A stretch of DNA of 64,000 nt from Pseudoips prasinana. Taxonomy: Eukaryota > Arthropoda > Insecta > Lepidoptera > Nolidae. The position numbers and the translations under genes are program-made. This document shows, in pieces, positions 11,905 to 22,912 of the stretch. The notes under the pieces are model-generated. The model searched no databases and was not told the origin of the DNA. It saw only the letters and a list, made by a program, of their open reading frames with translations. Location of the stretch: contig OX621237.1 in NCBI GenBank assembly GCA_951640165.1, forward strand, positions 17,298,001-17,362,000. The letters are read 5' to 3'. Numbering within the stretch: the stretch's first letter is position 1; the number at the start of each line of letters is the position of its first letter.

Positions 11905-12075
11905 TTTTATATCAGAGGGCGCCAACGAGCATGTGGGTCACCTGATGGTAAGTGATCACCGCCGCCCATGTACACTCGCAACACCAGCGGAGTCGCGGGT
12001 GCGTTGCCAGCCTTTAAGGGTCAACAAACAAGTGTTGCTGACCCTTCCCCCTCCCCCCCCCAATGAGCTCTGGCG
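11905..12075 (+). repeat. Interspersed repeat 'gtgggtcacctgatggtaagtgatcaccg'
   Basis: The block gtgggtcacctgatgg...agtgatcaccgccgcccatg matches a second copy at 43960-44110 (gtgggtcacctggtgg..agtgatcatcccc). Non-coding repeat of undetermined class; a C-rich run ends it. Confidence 0.6.
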
Positions 12076-12205
12076 ACCTTACTCACTCGCAGAAATACAA
12101 AATTAAGTTATTAATGTTATTATTTGGCGATGAATATCAATAGCAATCCTTTTAAGTCTTAAGGAGGTTTTAAGTCGTCCCGAAGGAATTACCAAGGTTT
12201 ACCAG

Positions 12206-12565
12206 AGAATGGACAGTATCATCTTTCTGAATAATAATTCCCATCATACCGCGATCGCTGACCCGTCCGTCAAGCGTGGTTATCGTGGCATATCCCCCAA
12301 TGATACTTTGGGTAATGTCTTTGCCCAACTGTGCCCAATTATTTTATTCTTATTGTTATACGACGGGCTTGTTGGCGTCGTTGGCAAATGCTTGCTTTAG
12401 ACGCCGCAGGTCGTGGTTCGATTTCCATCCAAAACAGATATTTGTGTGAATGAACATGTCTGTTTATCCTGAGTTTCAATTATCTGGTTTCCATAGTACA
12501 AGCTCTGCTTAGTGTAGAAAGCCGTGTGTAAATAATGTCCCAGGATATTATAATATTATTATTCT
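12206..12565 (+). mobile_element. Composite repeat: upstream module plus tRNA-headed SINE S1
   Basis: 12206-12360 carries the 'gcgatcgctgacccgtccgtcaagcgtgg' module also seen at 27660-27835 and 60490-60620. 12361-12565 is the SINE: A-box-like ggcgtcgttgg, degraded B box gtggttcgatttcc, then the tail 'ggtttccatagtacaagctc' and 'aataatgtcccaggatatta'. The order of the two modules is the same as at 27.66-28.11 kb. Confidence 0.72.
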
Positions 12566-13415
12566 ATTCTATCCCTCATATCCCTCATATGGCTTAACAA
12601 TAATTCTAAATTTCATTATGCACAAGTATTTTACATATTTATTTTACACGGATCTGGTTTTAGATTTATGCTTATATTAGGTATATTGTTCTTTTGCATA
12701 GCTAGCATGGGAGCTAAAACTTATCTATCTTTAAGGCGTTCAACTAATAGGGTCAAATATTGTAGAGGGACCACATCCAGCGGCTTCAACAATATAGAGT
12801 ACCAATTTTTTTTTGGTCGGCGATGACTATCATTACCAAATTAGTAAATACAAAAAATACAAAATATTTATTTGTATGATAATGCCGGGATGTTTTCAGT
12901 AGGCGGAAGGTAGTAAAAAAATAATAATAACATAAAGCTCTTGTGTGAGTCACTATCAAATGCGCGGTAATTAATTGAGTTACATTTCAATTTATTTTTA
13001 TTACTGACCTTGTAAGCAATTAGGTACAAGCTTGAAAAAGGTTGGAAAACAACTTGGCACTAATGTATTTTACTGTGGTCTGATTTATTGAACCTAATAG
13101 ATTGAAAAATAACGTCACCATACAACGTAAACTGTTAAAATAACCTTTTGCAACCGATTGTGAACCTTGGAACTATCTAAAATAAACAAGATTTGTCTTT
13201 TAAAATCAATAAAATACGTTAATAACCAAAAGTAAAAAAAATATCTTATTATTTATATTTATTATTTTACAAATATAATACATATATTTACGTTCCCCCG
13301 TTTTTAAGACACCTACAATAAATCGCGCTTTCGAAACCTCAATTATGATTTTTCTATGTTAGTATGTTCATGAAACGATATCATATTTTTCGTTTCTTTA
13401 TTGTACTTTTTACAT
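12566..13415. other. Intergenic, AT-rich
   Basis: No gene or clear repeat boundary seen. Confidence 0.4.
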
Positions 13416-13742
13416 AATATCCTGGGACATTATTTACACACGGCCATCTGATCCCAAACTAAGCAGAGTACTATAGAAACCAGATAACTGATATACTACT
13501 TTTCTTTTGTAAATATAATAATAATAAAAAGTGTTTATTTTCTCTCACAAATAGGTTGGATACATTAACATTAACATGTCTCGCACTGTTAAGCCTATGT
13601 ACATAGAATTTGTAAGTTATAAAGGTAATTACACCCAGATTCAGGACAAACAGACATGTTCATGCACACAAATATCTGTCCTGGGTGGGAATCGAACCCA
13701 CGATTTCCGGCGTGCAAAGCAAGCATTTGCCAACAAAGTGGT
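13416..13742 (-). mobile_element. tRNA-headed SINE S1, near full length
   Basis: Reverse complement: head with gttggcaaatgcttgc and B box tgggttcgattccc, then 'gacagatatttgtgtgcatg', 'gtatatcagttatctggttt' and terminal 'aataatgtcccaggatatt'. Pol III boxes are seen; the tRNA of origin is not determined. Confidence 0.75.
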
Positions 13743-14006
13743 TCGTCTCTCAACGCGATTTAGAAAAGATGTAAAGACAGCAATAATAAAACATTAGCAA
13801 ATATTTAGATAATATTTATAAAAAAAAACCGATCTTAATTTATATATAATTTTTTTAATTAGAAAAAATATAATAAACTTTATTCTCGTGATCTTGTTAA
13901 GTATATATGTAGGTCCACTCTTCAAGCATAGACAATGCTCGAAGAGGTCAACTATTAAAAAAACCGTTAATTAATTTTATGGAAAGACGGGAAAGAAAGT
14001 TAGTTA

Positions 14007-14838
14007 TAGTGCCACAAACTTATCTGGCCCGGTGGCCAAAAGTAGAACTAACGACGCCAGTTTTAAATGTCAATCGGCTGTTATTCCCTGATATTCCTGC
14101 CATTGATTGTTTGTTGCGCGTATTTATTTTTCTTTTTGTGGTTTTTAATTGTGAAAAATGCCGAAAGCTTTAAAAAGTGATGCGAGGAACGTTATATTAG
14201 AAGTATTGAATTATATGAATGAAGAAAAACACCTTCAGGCACCAATTATACCCTTCAATAAGTTGTATGAACGCGTAGCTGCTGCTACAGATTAGTGTTG
14301 TCAGCTTCTGAAAAATACGAAACTCCCCCTTGCACTTTAAATTTAAATACATATTTTAAAATATTCATTATTTATTAAATTTTTGCTATTTCCATTGTAG
14401 CTGTCGGGGAGTGATTTGTAAGAAAACCTTTGAAAGAAAAAGAGCAAGCAGATGCAAAAATTTGTAGCAGATCAGAATATTGGTAGATCGAATTCTGAAA
14501 TGCCTACATTGATTGCAGAAGCTTTTGATAAAATAACAGTCAATGAATGGCAAAAGCATTGCAATCATGTAAAAAATATTGAAAATGAGTATCGAAAAGG
14601 GATGGATACTTAGACAAGCCTTTCATCAATCAATTAGGTAGTGATAGTGAAAGTGAAAGCAGTGATTATGATAATGATGATGATGAAATGACTTCTGCAT
14701 TAAACAATTCCGGTGACATAATAATACCTGGAGTATCCCCGTTAGATTTAAATAGTTCTAATCTAAAAAATAGTTACTAGCAACACTAAATGCGATAACA
14801 GTGACGCTGCCACCGGGCCAGATAAGTTTGCGGGACTG
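14007..14838 (+). mobile_element. Nonautonomous Tc1/mariner-like element, left unit of a head-to-head pair
   Basis: Terminal inverted repeats of about 30 bp share the core caaacttatctggcccggtggc, at the left end and, inverted, at 14808-14838. It is flanked by TA at 14005-14006 and 14839-14840. Inside are two pieces of a transposase: an N-terminal 45-codon frame at 14158-14295 (MPKALKSDARNVILEVLNY..., helix-turn-helix-like) and a C-terminal piece ending near 14613 (EAFDKITVNEWQKHCNHV), followed by an acidic Ser/Asp-rich tail. The catalytic centre is missing. The IS630-Tc1-mariner assignment rests on the TA target and the shape of the remaining protein ends. Confidence 0.72.
14158..14295 (+). 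pseudogene. Transposase N-terminal remnant
   Basis: 45 codons from ATG to TAG. The sequence ...DARNVILEVLNYMNEEKH and ...KLYERVAAAT resembles the N-terminal DNA-binding start of insect DDE transposases, where a helix-turn-helix normally follows the VAAAT motif. Here the frame stops at that point because the middle of the gene is deleted. The partner copy is at 15646 downwards on the minus strand. Confidence 0.5.
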
Positions 14839-14840
14839 TA

Positions 14841-15785
14841 CAGTCCATCAAACTTATCTGGCCCGCTGGCAGCGTCGCTGTTATCGCATTTAGTGTTGCT
14901 AGTAACTATTTTTTGTAATAAAGTGGGTAAAAATAATATGCACAGAGTAACGTAAATATTACTTCACTAAAAAGAAAACAAATACTGTCATTACAAATCT
15001 TTATATTTTTATACAATAATTATGATCATTTACATAAAATGTATGCTGAGTGTCCTCTAACGGGGATACTCCAGGTATTATTATGTCACCGGAATTGTTT
15101 AATGCAGAAGTCATTTCATCATCATCATTATCATAATCACTGCTTTCACTTTCACTATCACTACCTAATTGGTTGATGAAAGGCTAAGTCTAAGTATCCA
15201 TCCCTTTTCGATACTCATTTTCAATATTTTTTACATGATTGCAATGCTTTTGCCATTCATTGGCTGTTATTTTATCAAAAGCTTCTGCTGCAATAAATGT
15301 AGGCATTTCAGAATTCAATCTACCAATATTCTGATCTACTATAAATTTTTGCATCTGATTGCTCTTTTTCTTGCACAAGTTTTCTTATAAATCACTCCCC
15401 GACATCTACAATGGAAATAGCAAAACTTAAATAAATAATGAATATTTTAAAATAATTATGTATTTAAATTTAAAGTGCGAGGGGGAGTTTCGTATTTTAT
15501 CAAAAGCTGACAACTGTAGCAGCAGCTACGCGTTCATACAACTTATTGAAGGGTATAATTGGTGCCTGAAGGTGTTTTTCTTCATTCATATAATTCAATA
15601 CTTGTAATATAATGTTCCTCGCATCACTTTTTAACGCTTTCGGCATTTTTCAACATTTCAACATTCATTTTTCGGCAACAAACAATCAATGGCAGGAATG
15701 TCAGAGAATAACAGCCGATTGACATTTCAAACTGGCGTCCTTAGTTCTACTTTTGGCCACCGGGCCAGATAAGTTTGTGGCACTA
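14841..15785 (-). mobile_element. Nonautonomous Tc1/mariner-like element, right unit of the pair
   Basis: Inverted relative to the left unit and separated from it only by TA 14839-14840. Outer flank is TA 15786-15787. 945 bp against 832 bp in the left unit: an extra AT-rich block near 14925-15050 is absent from the left unit. It carries the same two transposase remnants, the N-terminal one from ATG 15646 and the C-terminal one at 15190-15378 (AAEAFDKITANEWQKHCNHV). Together the pair makes an inverted repeat with arms of about 830-945 bp. Confidence 0.72.
15190..15378 (-). pseudogene. Transposase C-terminal remnant
   Basis: An open stretch of about 60 codons ending at TAG, with IVDQNIGRLNSEMPTF followed by AFDKITANEWQKHCNHVKNI. 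This W-x3-C/H-x2-HV-x2-E pattern is typical of the C-terminal end of insect DDE transposases. No catalytic residues are included. The 14460-14613 plus-strand copy in the left unit reads nearly the same. Confidence 0.5.
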
Positions 15786-15787
15786 TA

Positions 15788-16560
15788 TATAGTATTAAAT
15801 AGTATGACTTTTTGAATAATGGGTAATTTCTTTTCTACGGGGATTGTGTCATTCAATCGTCCAGATGACACCATAGATAATTTAATTTAAAACCTTTGAG
15901 ACTATATGATGCGGAAGACTGAATATTAATAGATTTCAAGTACAGTTAACAGTCAACTAAAAACATTTTTTTTACATCTTATTTTGGTAATAACAATCGC
16001 AGTATGTTATTGTATGTGCTGTTAAATTCTTCGAAATATATTTTTCCAGAGGTCATTCCGAATTCAATAGCTTATATCTTTAGGAGATTTATCTCAAATA
16101 TTTCACGTCTTTAACTTGATGACCAGACGAATGGGATGGATGGACCGAGGCAATTTTTTTACAAATGGTGTTTCACATCGGTTACTAAGTATATCACTAA
16201 ATTGTATGCTATTTTTTAGATATTCAAGTTGGAAGAAATGTGTTCCATCTTTCTTGGTTTTATCCTACAATTGCCAATAAATAGTCACCAGGAACAACCG
16301 TACTACATTTGTACCAAGTTAATAGCTTGAACAATCTTAATTTAATTATTTTTATATAATACCTACTCAATCTCGTATGTTGCTAAGTTATGCTTTGCAT
16401 TAGCTGCCTAAAATTCGTTACATATTCAATACACCACAAGCAATTTTTCCTCCGAGATTAAAAATGAAATCACATATTTAAGTAGAGCTTCTCTTCCAAC
16501 TTTTGATTACGTAGGTATTGTATAAATTATTTAACTTAGTATTCAAAAAAATCCAAAACA
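15788..16560. other. Intergenic, AT-rich
   Basis: No gene or well-bounded repeat seen between the element pair and the CpG island. Confidence 0.45.
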
Positions 16561-16609
16561 AAAATGCTATGCTCAGTTATATTTAATTTATAAACTTCTT
16601 TTCTTCACA

Positions 16610-17021
16610 GCGACTAGATGACTAGAAACGAAATACCCTCGCGAACGGGATAACGTGCTAGAGTAATATTGTAGATGGATGTAAGTACCCGGGGTGTGTC
16701 GTACGACTCCAGCAAATTAGTTCGGGGCGGGGGAGCCTCCCCGCTCGCCCCGGGGTCTATCAGATTCAGGGGGTAAAAAATGACTTCTCAATGGGAGGCA
16801 GGAGGGCGGCGCGGCGGCGAGGGCGGGCGTGGGCGGCGCCGCCACGTGGCTCCGGCTCTCGGGCGCGTCGCGACGTCCGGTGCATCCGCGCGCCCAGCAC
16901 CACGCAAACACTATGTACAGGTGTTCGTCTAGCCGTGTCGTGGACCGGATCGTGCGGTATGGTAAGCTGTGAGGTGGATGTTGGATGCTTACAGTGTGTG
17001 TGTCGGACGTAGTGACGATTG
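16610..17021 (+). promoter_or_regulatory. CpG-rich island, likely promoter and 5' UTR of the gene starting at 17022
   Basis: The densest CpG stretch of the window: 16690-16900 is G+C rich with many CG dinucleotides (gcgcggcggcgagggcgggc, ggcgcgtcgcgacgtccgg). It leads directly into the coding exon at 17022. A TATA-like tatatttaattt lies near 16577-16588. The transcription start cannot be fixed from sequence. Confidence 0.6.
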
Positions 17022-17166
17022 ATGGAAGAGTTCGGTTCGGTGGCGGAGTGCGAGGCGCGGCGCGAGGACGCCCCCATGGCCGCGGCGCTTGACGTCATGC
17101 ACCCGCTCGACCCGCCGCCACCGGACGTGCTGCTCGCACTGCTAGCCAGGAATAAAGCACTTGAAG
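17022..17166 (+). CDS. 5' coding exon of an unrecognised host gene
   Basis: ATG at 17022 follows an in-frame TGA at 17013-17015. The frame runs 48 codons plus one base to a consensus donor GAAG|GTAATT at 17166/17167; reading through would stop three codons later at TAG. The peptide starts MEEFGSVAECEARRED, has a Pro-rich stretch (HPLDPPPPD) and ends in a leucine-rich helix-like segment (VLLALLARNKALE) that could begin a coiled coil. G+C-rich codons contrast with the AT-rich surroundings. I do not recognise the family. A second ATG at codon 19 is possible. No later exon is identifiable, so a very long first intron is inferred. Confidence 0.65.
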
Positions 17167-19367
17167 GTAATTAGGTTTTAAGCAAACCTTCATAAAGCTC
17201 AAACTGGTATTGTTCATTATTATGTATGATATAGTACTCCAAAATGATTATGGACTTGTTTGAAGGCCATTGCTATCGTACGACTAGTTTATCTGAAAAT
17301 TACTTGTACGTGTGTTACATCCAGGTGAAATAAGTTGGTGACTTAGTTATTAATTCAATTGTATAAATCCTTGTACATTTATTAATTGTTAACCATACTA
17401 TATATATAGAGACCTTTTTAATTTTATGGAATGAAATTATTTTCGACATTTAAAAAAATCGTGTATTACTCTTAGACTCTTTTTGTATTAGAATACATAC
17501 TGTTAATAGCCTTCGATTATTTAGGAGTAAACAAAATACTATTAAACTTAATTCACATAAAAATTATCTAAATTTTTTAATTCACATTAAAAAAGATGTT
17601 TAATCACACAAATTGCATTAGCTTATCGGCACGAACGCAGTGTAAGCACATTTTTTTGCATTTTTTTCACCTTATGGAAGCTATTTTGTTTCCTTCATGG
17701 ATGGATTGATTTTTGATAGGATACTTGGTATTCATGCTCTAATTATTTTTTTAAGGATTATGCACTCTCATCCTGGAAAAATGTTTTACCAAATCTATGT
17801 AGGTCATGTTTAAATTTTTACCTTGATAATAACGATTCTGAACTTTATTACCATAAGGAATATGATATTTAAAAAAAATAAATTAAAATCATGGTTTTAA
17901 CGTCACCGATGTCTGGATAGGTGATTAGCATCATTAGATTCCTCTATGGTTATACCTAAAAACCAAGATTAACCACTAAATCTAACTAATCACTAACATA
18001 TTTATGAATCCCGGCCCCACCGTATATTGCCTACGATTAACTTATAGTCAATCACTATACGAGTGAATAAATAGTAAACATTATGACTAAATAAATATAT
18101 TTTGTGACATGATTAGTCATACCGTTAACTACTCTTTGATATACCATTAATACATGTATTGTATTGGTGCTCAGATAGGGAGATATCTTAAGCTTTAAAA
18201 CATAAATTAATGTTTATTTATTCAAAAAAGTACTTAATTATTTATCTTATTTAGCTTGTAAGATAAATAATTTGTGTTTTTAGTAGCTAAGTAATTTTGA
18301 ACTAGAGTCTTATAGCGTTTTTATAGTAAGCAGGGGCAACATATGTCATGGGCGAAGTGAAGGCCAGTGCTAGTGGCGCAGTTTTACGTGTGTGCTTCTA
18401 AAGTCAACCTTATTTGTCACTGCGTCGTTTTTCGGCCAGTAATATTATTGAATTTGGTAACGAATTATATTTTGAATTTCGAATTACATTTACTATTTAA
18501 AATGTACAATTTAAAACTATTAAATAAAATATCGAGATCCATCGTACTCATACAGCCTAAATTGAACGCTAATTTGCAAGAAGAAATTTAAGCTATAAAT
18601 TTTACATACAGAAGGCGAGTGATAATGAGCCGTGTAATATCACGGGGCATCTATTTTCAATCAATTGACCTTCATATGTTTCTTTTAATATACAGTCATA
18701 GACCCTACCAGTGGTAAGCTGTTTCATAAGCGGTTTCATTCATCCATCATTTGTTCCCAATAAGCTGCAGGTGACTTTGACACAACTTCAAGGCTGCACA
18801 GATCGGAGTGCTTTCAGAGTGAAAAACTCCCGTTTAAGCCCGCGTTCTAGATTTTATTGACTTTTATAACACATACTGGATTCTTCCCAACGTACCCGTG
18901 AGGATTTATAGTATTGTATATTCTATTTCGTCCTCACGCAGGGAAAATAATATGTGTCAGTTCTTATCGATATGAAGCGAAGGCTACAATTAAGGGGCGA
19001 TCGACGCGTGCCAGAGTTTTGCTAAAGGACGGCGCCACGCGATGCTTCCTATGGGTTTACACTTTACAGGGGTACACCCACACCATACGGCTTCATATAA
19101 TCAAGTTAAGTGCTCTTTACATGTAGGTAGGTACCTACGTGCGGGAGTGGCGATGAGCTTTTTTGATTTTAACGCCAGACAAGAGCCGTCAGACGGCGAT
19201 ATAATTCCGATAACGCTTCTATTAGTAAATTGATGTTACATCAACTGCATTTGTCCGGCTTATATATGCTAGTTTTGTTGCGTTATAGTTTACAATAGAA
19301 TTACCTATTAGATTTACTTAACTGCTAGTAAAAATAGCTACTTCGATTGAATAATGTATATGTATTA
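17167..19367. other. Probable intron or intergenic DNA, no exon recognised
   Basis: AT-rich. Short open frames at 18367-18591 and 18914-19233 lack splice context or recognisable content. Confidence 0.4.
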
Positions 19368-19788
19368 CAAGCTGTTCCCCGTGGTTTCACGCGCTTTAAA
19401 GTAGTTTTGGCGTAAAAGAGTAACAAACATACATACATATATCTATACTCACAAACTTTCGCATTTATAATATTAGTAGAATGTGTACCTTTAGCGGTTT
19501 TGGCAGTGCACGCCGGAATAGCTCGCAAATGGTAGATTTTTTCCTACTTACTTGACACTTATCGTCATATTTTTGACAATTCACACAATATCTTTATAAA
19601 TTGTAACTTATGTGATATTCTAATGTACCAGCTATATTATTGTAAAGTTTCATCAAAATCCATTCAGTCGTTTTTACGTGAAAGAGTAACAAACATCCAT
19701 CCATCTGTGTGACATTGTCCCTATATGTTATATTATTATTATTATTATCCATACTTAAAAACTTTCGCGTTTATAGTATTAGTAGGAT
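19368..19788 (-). mobile_element. Helitron-like family B composite copy
   Basis: Starts (plus strand) with caagctgttccccgtggttt, a degraded form of the CTAG-plus-GC-hairpin end, and contains 'gtagttttggcgtaaaagag' and 'ctacttacttgacacttatcg'. The same order of blocks recurs at 30078-30455 and 39760-40110. Ends near 'attagtaggat'. Confidence 0.5.
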
Positions 19789-19892
19789 AACTTTTTGCTT
19801 ACAACTCTTTTTTTAAATACCGTACTAGTGAAATGGATCCGTTTCGTGAGGTACTTTACAGACATGTAATTGACAGACACAAAGTACTCCTA

Positions 19893-19993
19893 GACTCATC
19901 ATAATTACTTATGGATCACACAAATAGTTGGTATGTGCGGGAATCGAACCCGGGACACGAAATAGCGAGGCGACTGTCTTAACCGCTGCTCTT
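19893..19993 (-). mobile_element. tRNA-headed SINE S2, partial
   Basis: Reverse complement has a tRNA-like head: ggttaagacagtcgcctcgc, then B-box-like gggttcgattcccgc and 'aactatttgtgtgatcc'. Matches the copy at 63590-63690 and, in plus orientation, 27525-27650. Confidence 0.6.
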
Positions 19994-20401
19994 GATTGAA
20001 TTAAGCTCTTTTCCTAAATATAGGTGTCCCATGGCGCCTAATGTCAATGAAGACTAGATATTTGACGAAAAGTATGAAAGAGTACTCTTTATCCTTTACT
20101 GATGAAATCCAATGGACTCCAACCAGAGAAGAAAGGCTGGGTGCTCTTCAAAAAAATGACCAACGAGGCAATCAAGACGGATACATAGTACTACCCACAC
20201 ATATTATTTATGTTTGAAATTGTCAAACTTACAGACTTAGTAGTGCTTACTTTATTATATACGTACGTTTGCAGGTAAAAAGCATAGTAAATTGTTTAAA
20301 ACGTGCCTGGTTATCTTCTCAATAGGGTATCATTTTAAAATACGATACATAATTATATTTTAAAAGTACTGTACACAAAACGGAGTTGCATACTCTTTAT
20401 C

Positions 20402-20775
20402 GCGCGACCGTCGTTATTAACACAAGGTCCGTCATAATAATATCACCTTAATATAGACAGAACCATTGCCAATATGTATTACAAATATTAGACTTAAACT
20501 AGATAATTAGACTTAAACTAGATAATTAAACTTAAACATAATCTCTTGACAATAACTTGATTCGAGCTAGCTAAATATCATTGCTGTTATAAAATAAATT
20601 TTATTAATGTTTTAATACTATCAATACATGTGTACCTAATATCTATGTTACTAGAAATAATAATGTATACAACTATAATACTACAAACATGTTCTGACTA
20701 TTTACAAGCGCTTTTTTGAAGTCTACGTGAATAAAAACCTTTTTTATTTATTTATTTTATTTTATTTATTTATCT
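20402..20775 (+). repeat. Interspersed repeat R345, probable retroposon 3' end
   Basis: About 360 bp nearly identical to 51376-51733. Starts 'gcgaccgtcgttattaacac' and ends 'gaataaaaaccttttttatt', then a (TTTA)n-type tail. One end fixed by an AT-rich simple tail suggests the 3' end of a non-LTR element. This copy carries an extra 17-bp tandem duplication of 'ttagacttaaactagataa'. Confidence 0.7.
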
Positions 20776-21227
20776 TTTTCTTACGTCCAGTCACTAGAGA
20801 CTATTAAAAATTATTCGCGACTCATAATTGTGTTTTATATGACGAATGTTGACCCAAATTCGAATATTGAGTTTTTTTTTATTCAGTTTTACGGCTCTGG
20901 CTTCTTCGGCCTTATCAGCCTTCAATATTATTTTTTATTTCATTTAATTTCGTCAATGGTCAATGTCAAGTAAAGTCCGTCACAGTCAAGTCATACAAAG
21001 TCCTTGACCTACCCCAGTAAAACAGTGCAGACTTTACTTAGGCTTACTGAGGCTTATATCAAAATAAAAATCAAAAACTCATTTATTCCGTTAAAATATT
21101 ACATTTGTGTGGAATCGTCAATATTTTTTACCCTACCGTGCAGTGCATGACGTGGCAGCTACTGAGAAACACTAACAGAAAACTCAGTAGTTCTTTTGGC
21201 GCGATGGAGAAAAATGATGAGAGTGAT
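20776..21227. other. Non-coding, AT-rich
   Basis: Nothing identifiable as a gene. Confidence 0.4.
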
Positions 21228-21359
21228 TTTTTACGATGCGCGCGCACGCCGACACCAAAAAATTTAACAGCATGAAGTTAGCTCTAGGTGGTATGAATTT
21301 TTACGATGCGCGCGCATCGTAAAAATAACAGCATGACGTTAGTTTTAGGTGGTATGAAA
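21228..21359. repeat. Tandem duplication with a 28-bp perfect palindrome
   Basis: Two copies of a 62-70 bp unit (ttttacgatgcgcgcgca ... ggtggtatgaa) at 21228-21297 and 21298-21359. The second contains an exact loopless 28-bp palindrome at 21298-21325 centred on gcgcgc; in the first copy the right half has diverged. Confidence 0.8.
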
Positions 21360-22384
21360 ATTGATAACTATGTTCAAGTTGTATATTAAGAAGTATAACT
21401 TCTAACGCGTGTACATAAGTACACACAAGTTTTTTTCTTACATAAAGTTACATTGTATTTAAATGTGTTAATTTAGAGCGAATCAATCCCAAGCTGTTTT
21501 GTCACTTAAATAATCAGAAGTTTTGTAGTAAGCCCCGCTACACAATTTGGCTTTTATAATTCTTAAAAATATGATTATAAAAATTAATTATTTAATATCA
21601 AGATAGGTAGAAAAAATATTGCATGCCTGATATGGGTAACTGTTGATCAATCAAATTGTTATAACATCTTCTGTACACAGTTTCTGGCAATAAATTGATC
21701 TATTTCTATGTCTATGGAGTTTTAGATTCAACACAGAAAATCACAATTCACGGCAATATGGCACTTTCCTCCTCTTCTGTACGTTGTCCATGATGTTATG
21801 TCTAAAAATCCACCATATTTACACATAAAAACTTGAATTTACACCAGTTTTTGAAAATGAAACAATGCCTCGATGCGTCTTTTTCTGCGTTGGCGCCAAA
21901 ACCCTCGAATTCCAATAAAAAATATTTGTTGAATCATATTTGTAATTGGAATGCAAATATGGCGTTTTATTTTGTAATGAGGTTGTCTTGATGAAATGGA
22001 TCACCTATGGGAAGTTACCTTAGTCAAATCTAGTCTCTATTCTGTCCCTATTGAAAATATTTCTTTACTCCAATAAAAAGTTTCATATCAAAAACATATG
22101 TAATTAAGAAGCTTAAGGCAGAAATTAGCTAAAAAGTTTGTAGCGAATTAAGATTATTGTATTTGTAGTTTTATTTAATGTTTTTGTTGTTAAGAATTTT
22201 ATCTGAAATAAATTATTATTATTATTAAAATGGTATTCAATTAATTTATTGCGTATATCATTCAATATTTATCTACCAGATATCGTCTAAAATATCATTT
22301 ATCGCTTAAAAGTGGCATAATCTTTAAGGATTATGAAGTGGATTGACATTTAATATATTAGAATTAAAATTACATTACATTATA

Positions 22385-22640
22385 TGGTTAGTGGTTACCT
22401 TAGTGTCAGAGTTGTTAAAGCCGTCCAGTAGGCCTCTGTCATGTATTAAAGACTTCTCTAATGATTCCAACCAGACCTTCACCTATACGTGCCGTCTCAA
22501 GCACTAAGATGTTCAGAAATAAAATAATATTTTTTCTGTCACCCATCTATAAACTGACCGCGCGCCTAGGTGCTTTACTACTTCGAATACTTACGGACTA
22601 CGGACCGGTGAGAACAGTAGGCTATGAGCGGCATAATATT
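22385..22640 (+). repeat. Interspersed repeat S3, copy 1
   Basis: Shares 'agtggttaccttagtgtcag', 'tcacccatctataaactgac' and the 'ggaccggtga' end with copies at 40790-41065, 49068-49314 and, inverted, 46835-47016. No Pol III boxes clearly seen; class undetermined. Confidence 0.62.
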
Positions 22641-22800
22641 TATATAATATAATTTATATTATACTTGTTTATCTTAGCTTCCAGGACCTATATACGGTCA
22701 TCGATGTCAACTTTGGAATATATGGTTAAATACTTCGGGAATAGGGGTTTGAAAGTAGTGAAATTTGATGTTATCTATGTATATCGGTAAAAGTTTAATA

Positions 22801-22912
22801 CTATTAGCACAATATATATGTATATCTACTATTTTAGTTCCGTTGTATGTGGTAGTACTACAACATACAATGGAGCAAAAATAGTCGATATATGTACGTA
22901 TTTTTCTAATAG
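22801..22912. repeat. 112-bp imperfect hairpin (MITE-like)
   Basis: Outer ends ctattag/ctaatag are inverted; the two ~54-nt arms pair with roughly four-fifths identity up to a short centre near ggtagtacta. No coding content. Confidence 0.65.

Noticed and set aside
13576..13797. 73-codon open frame
   Set aside because: It runs through the inverted SINE S1; translated SINE sequence only.
16766..17098. Minus-strand 110-codon open frame across the CpG island
   Set aside because: Low-complexity, Ala/Arg-rich product of GC-rich sequence; the plus-strand start with upstream stop and donor is better supported.
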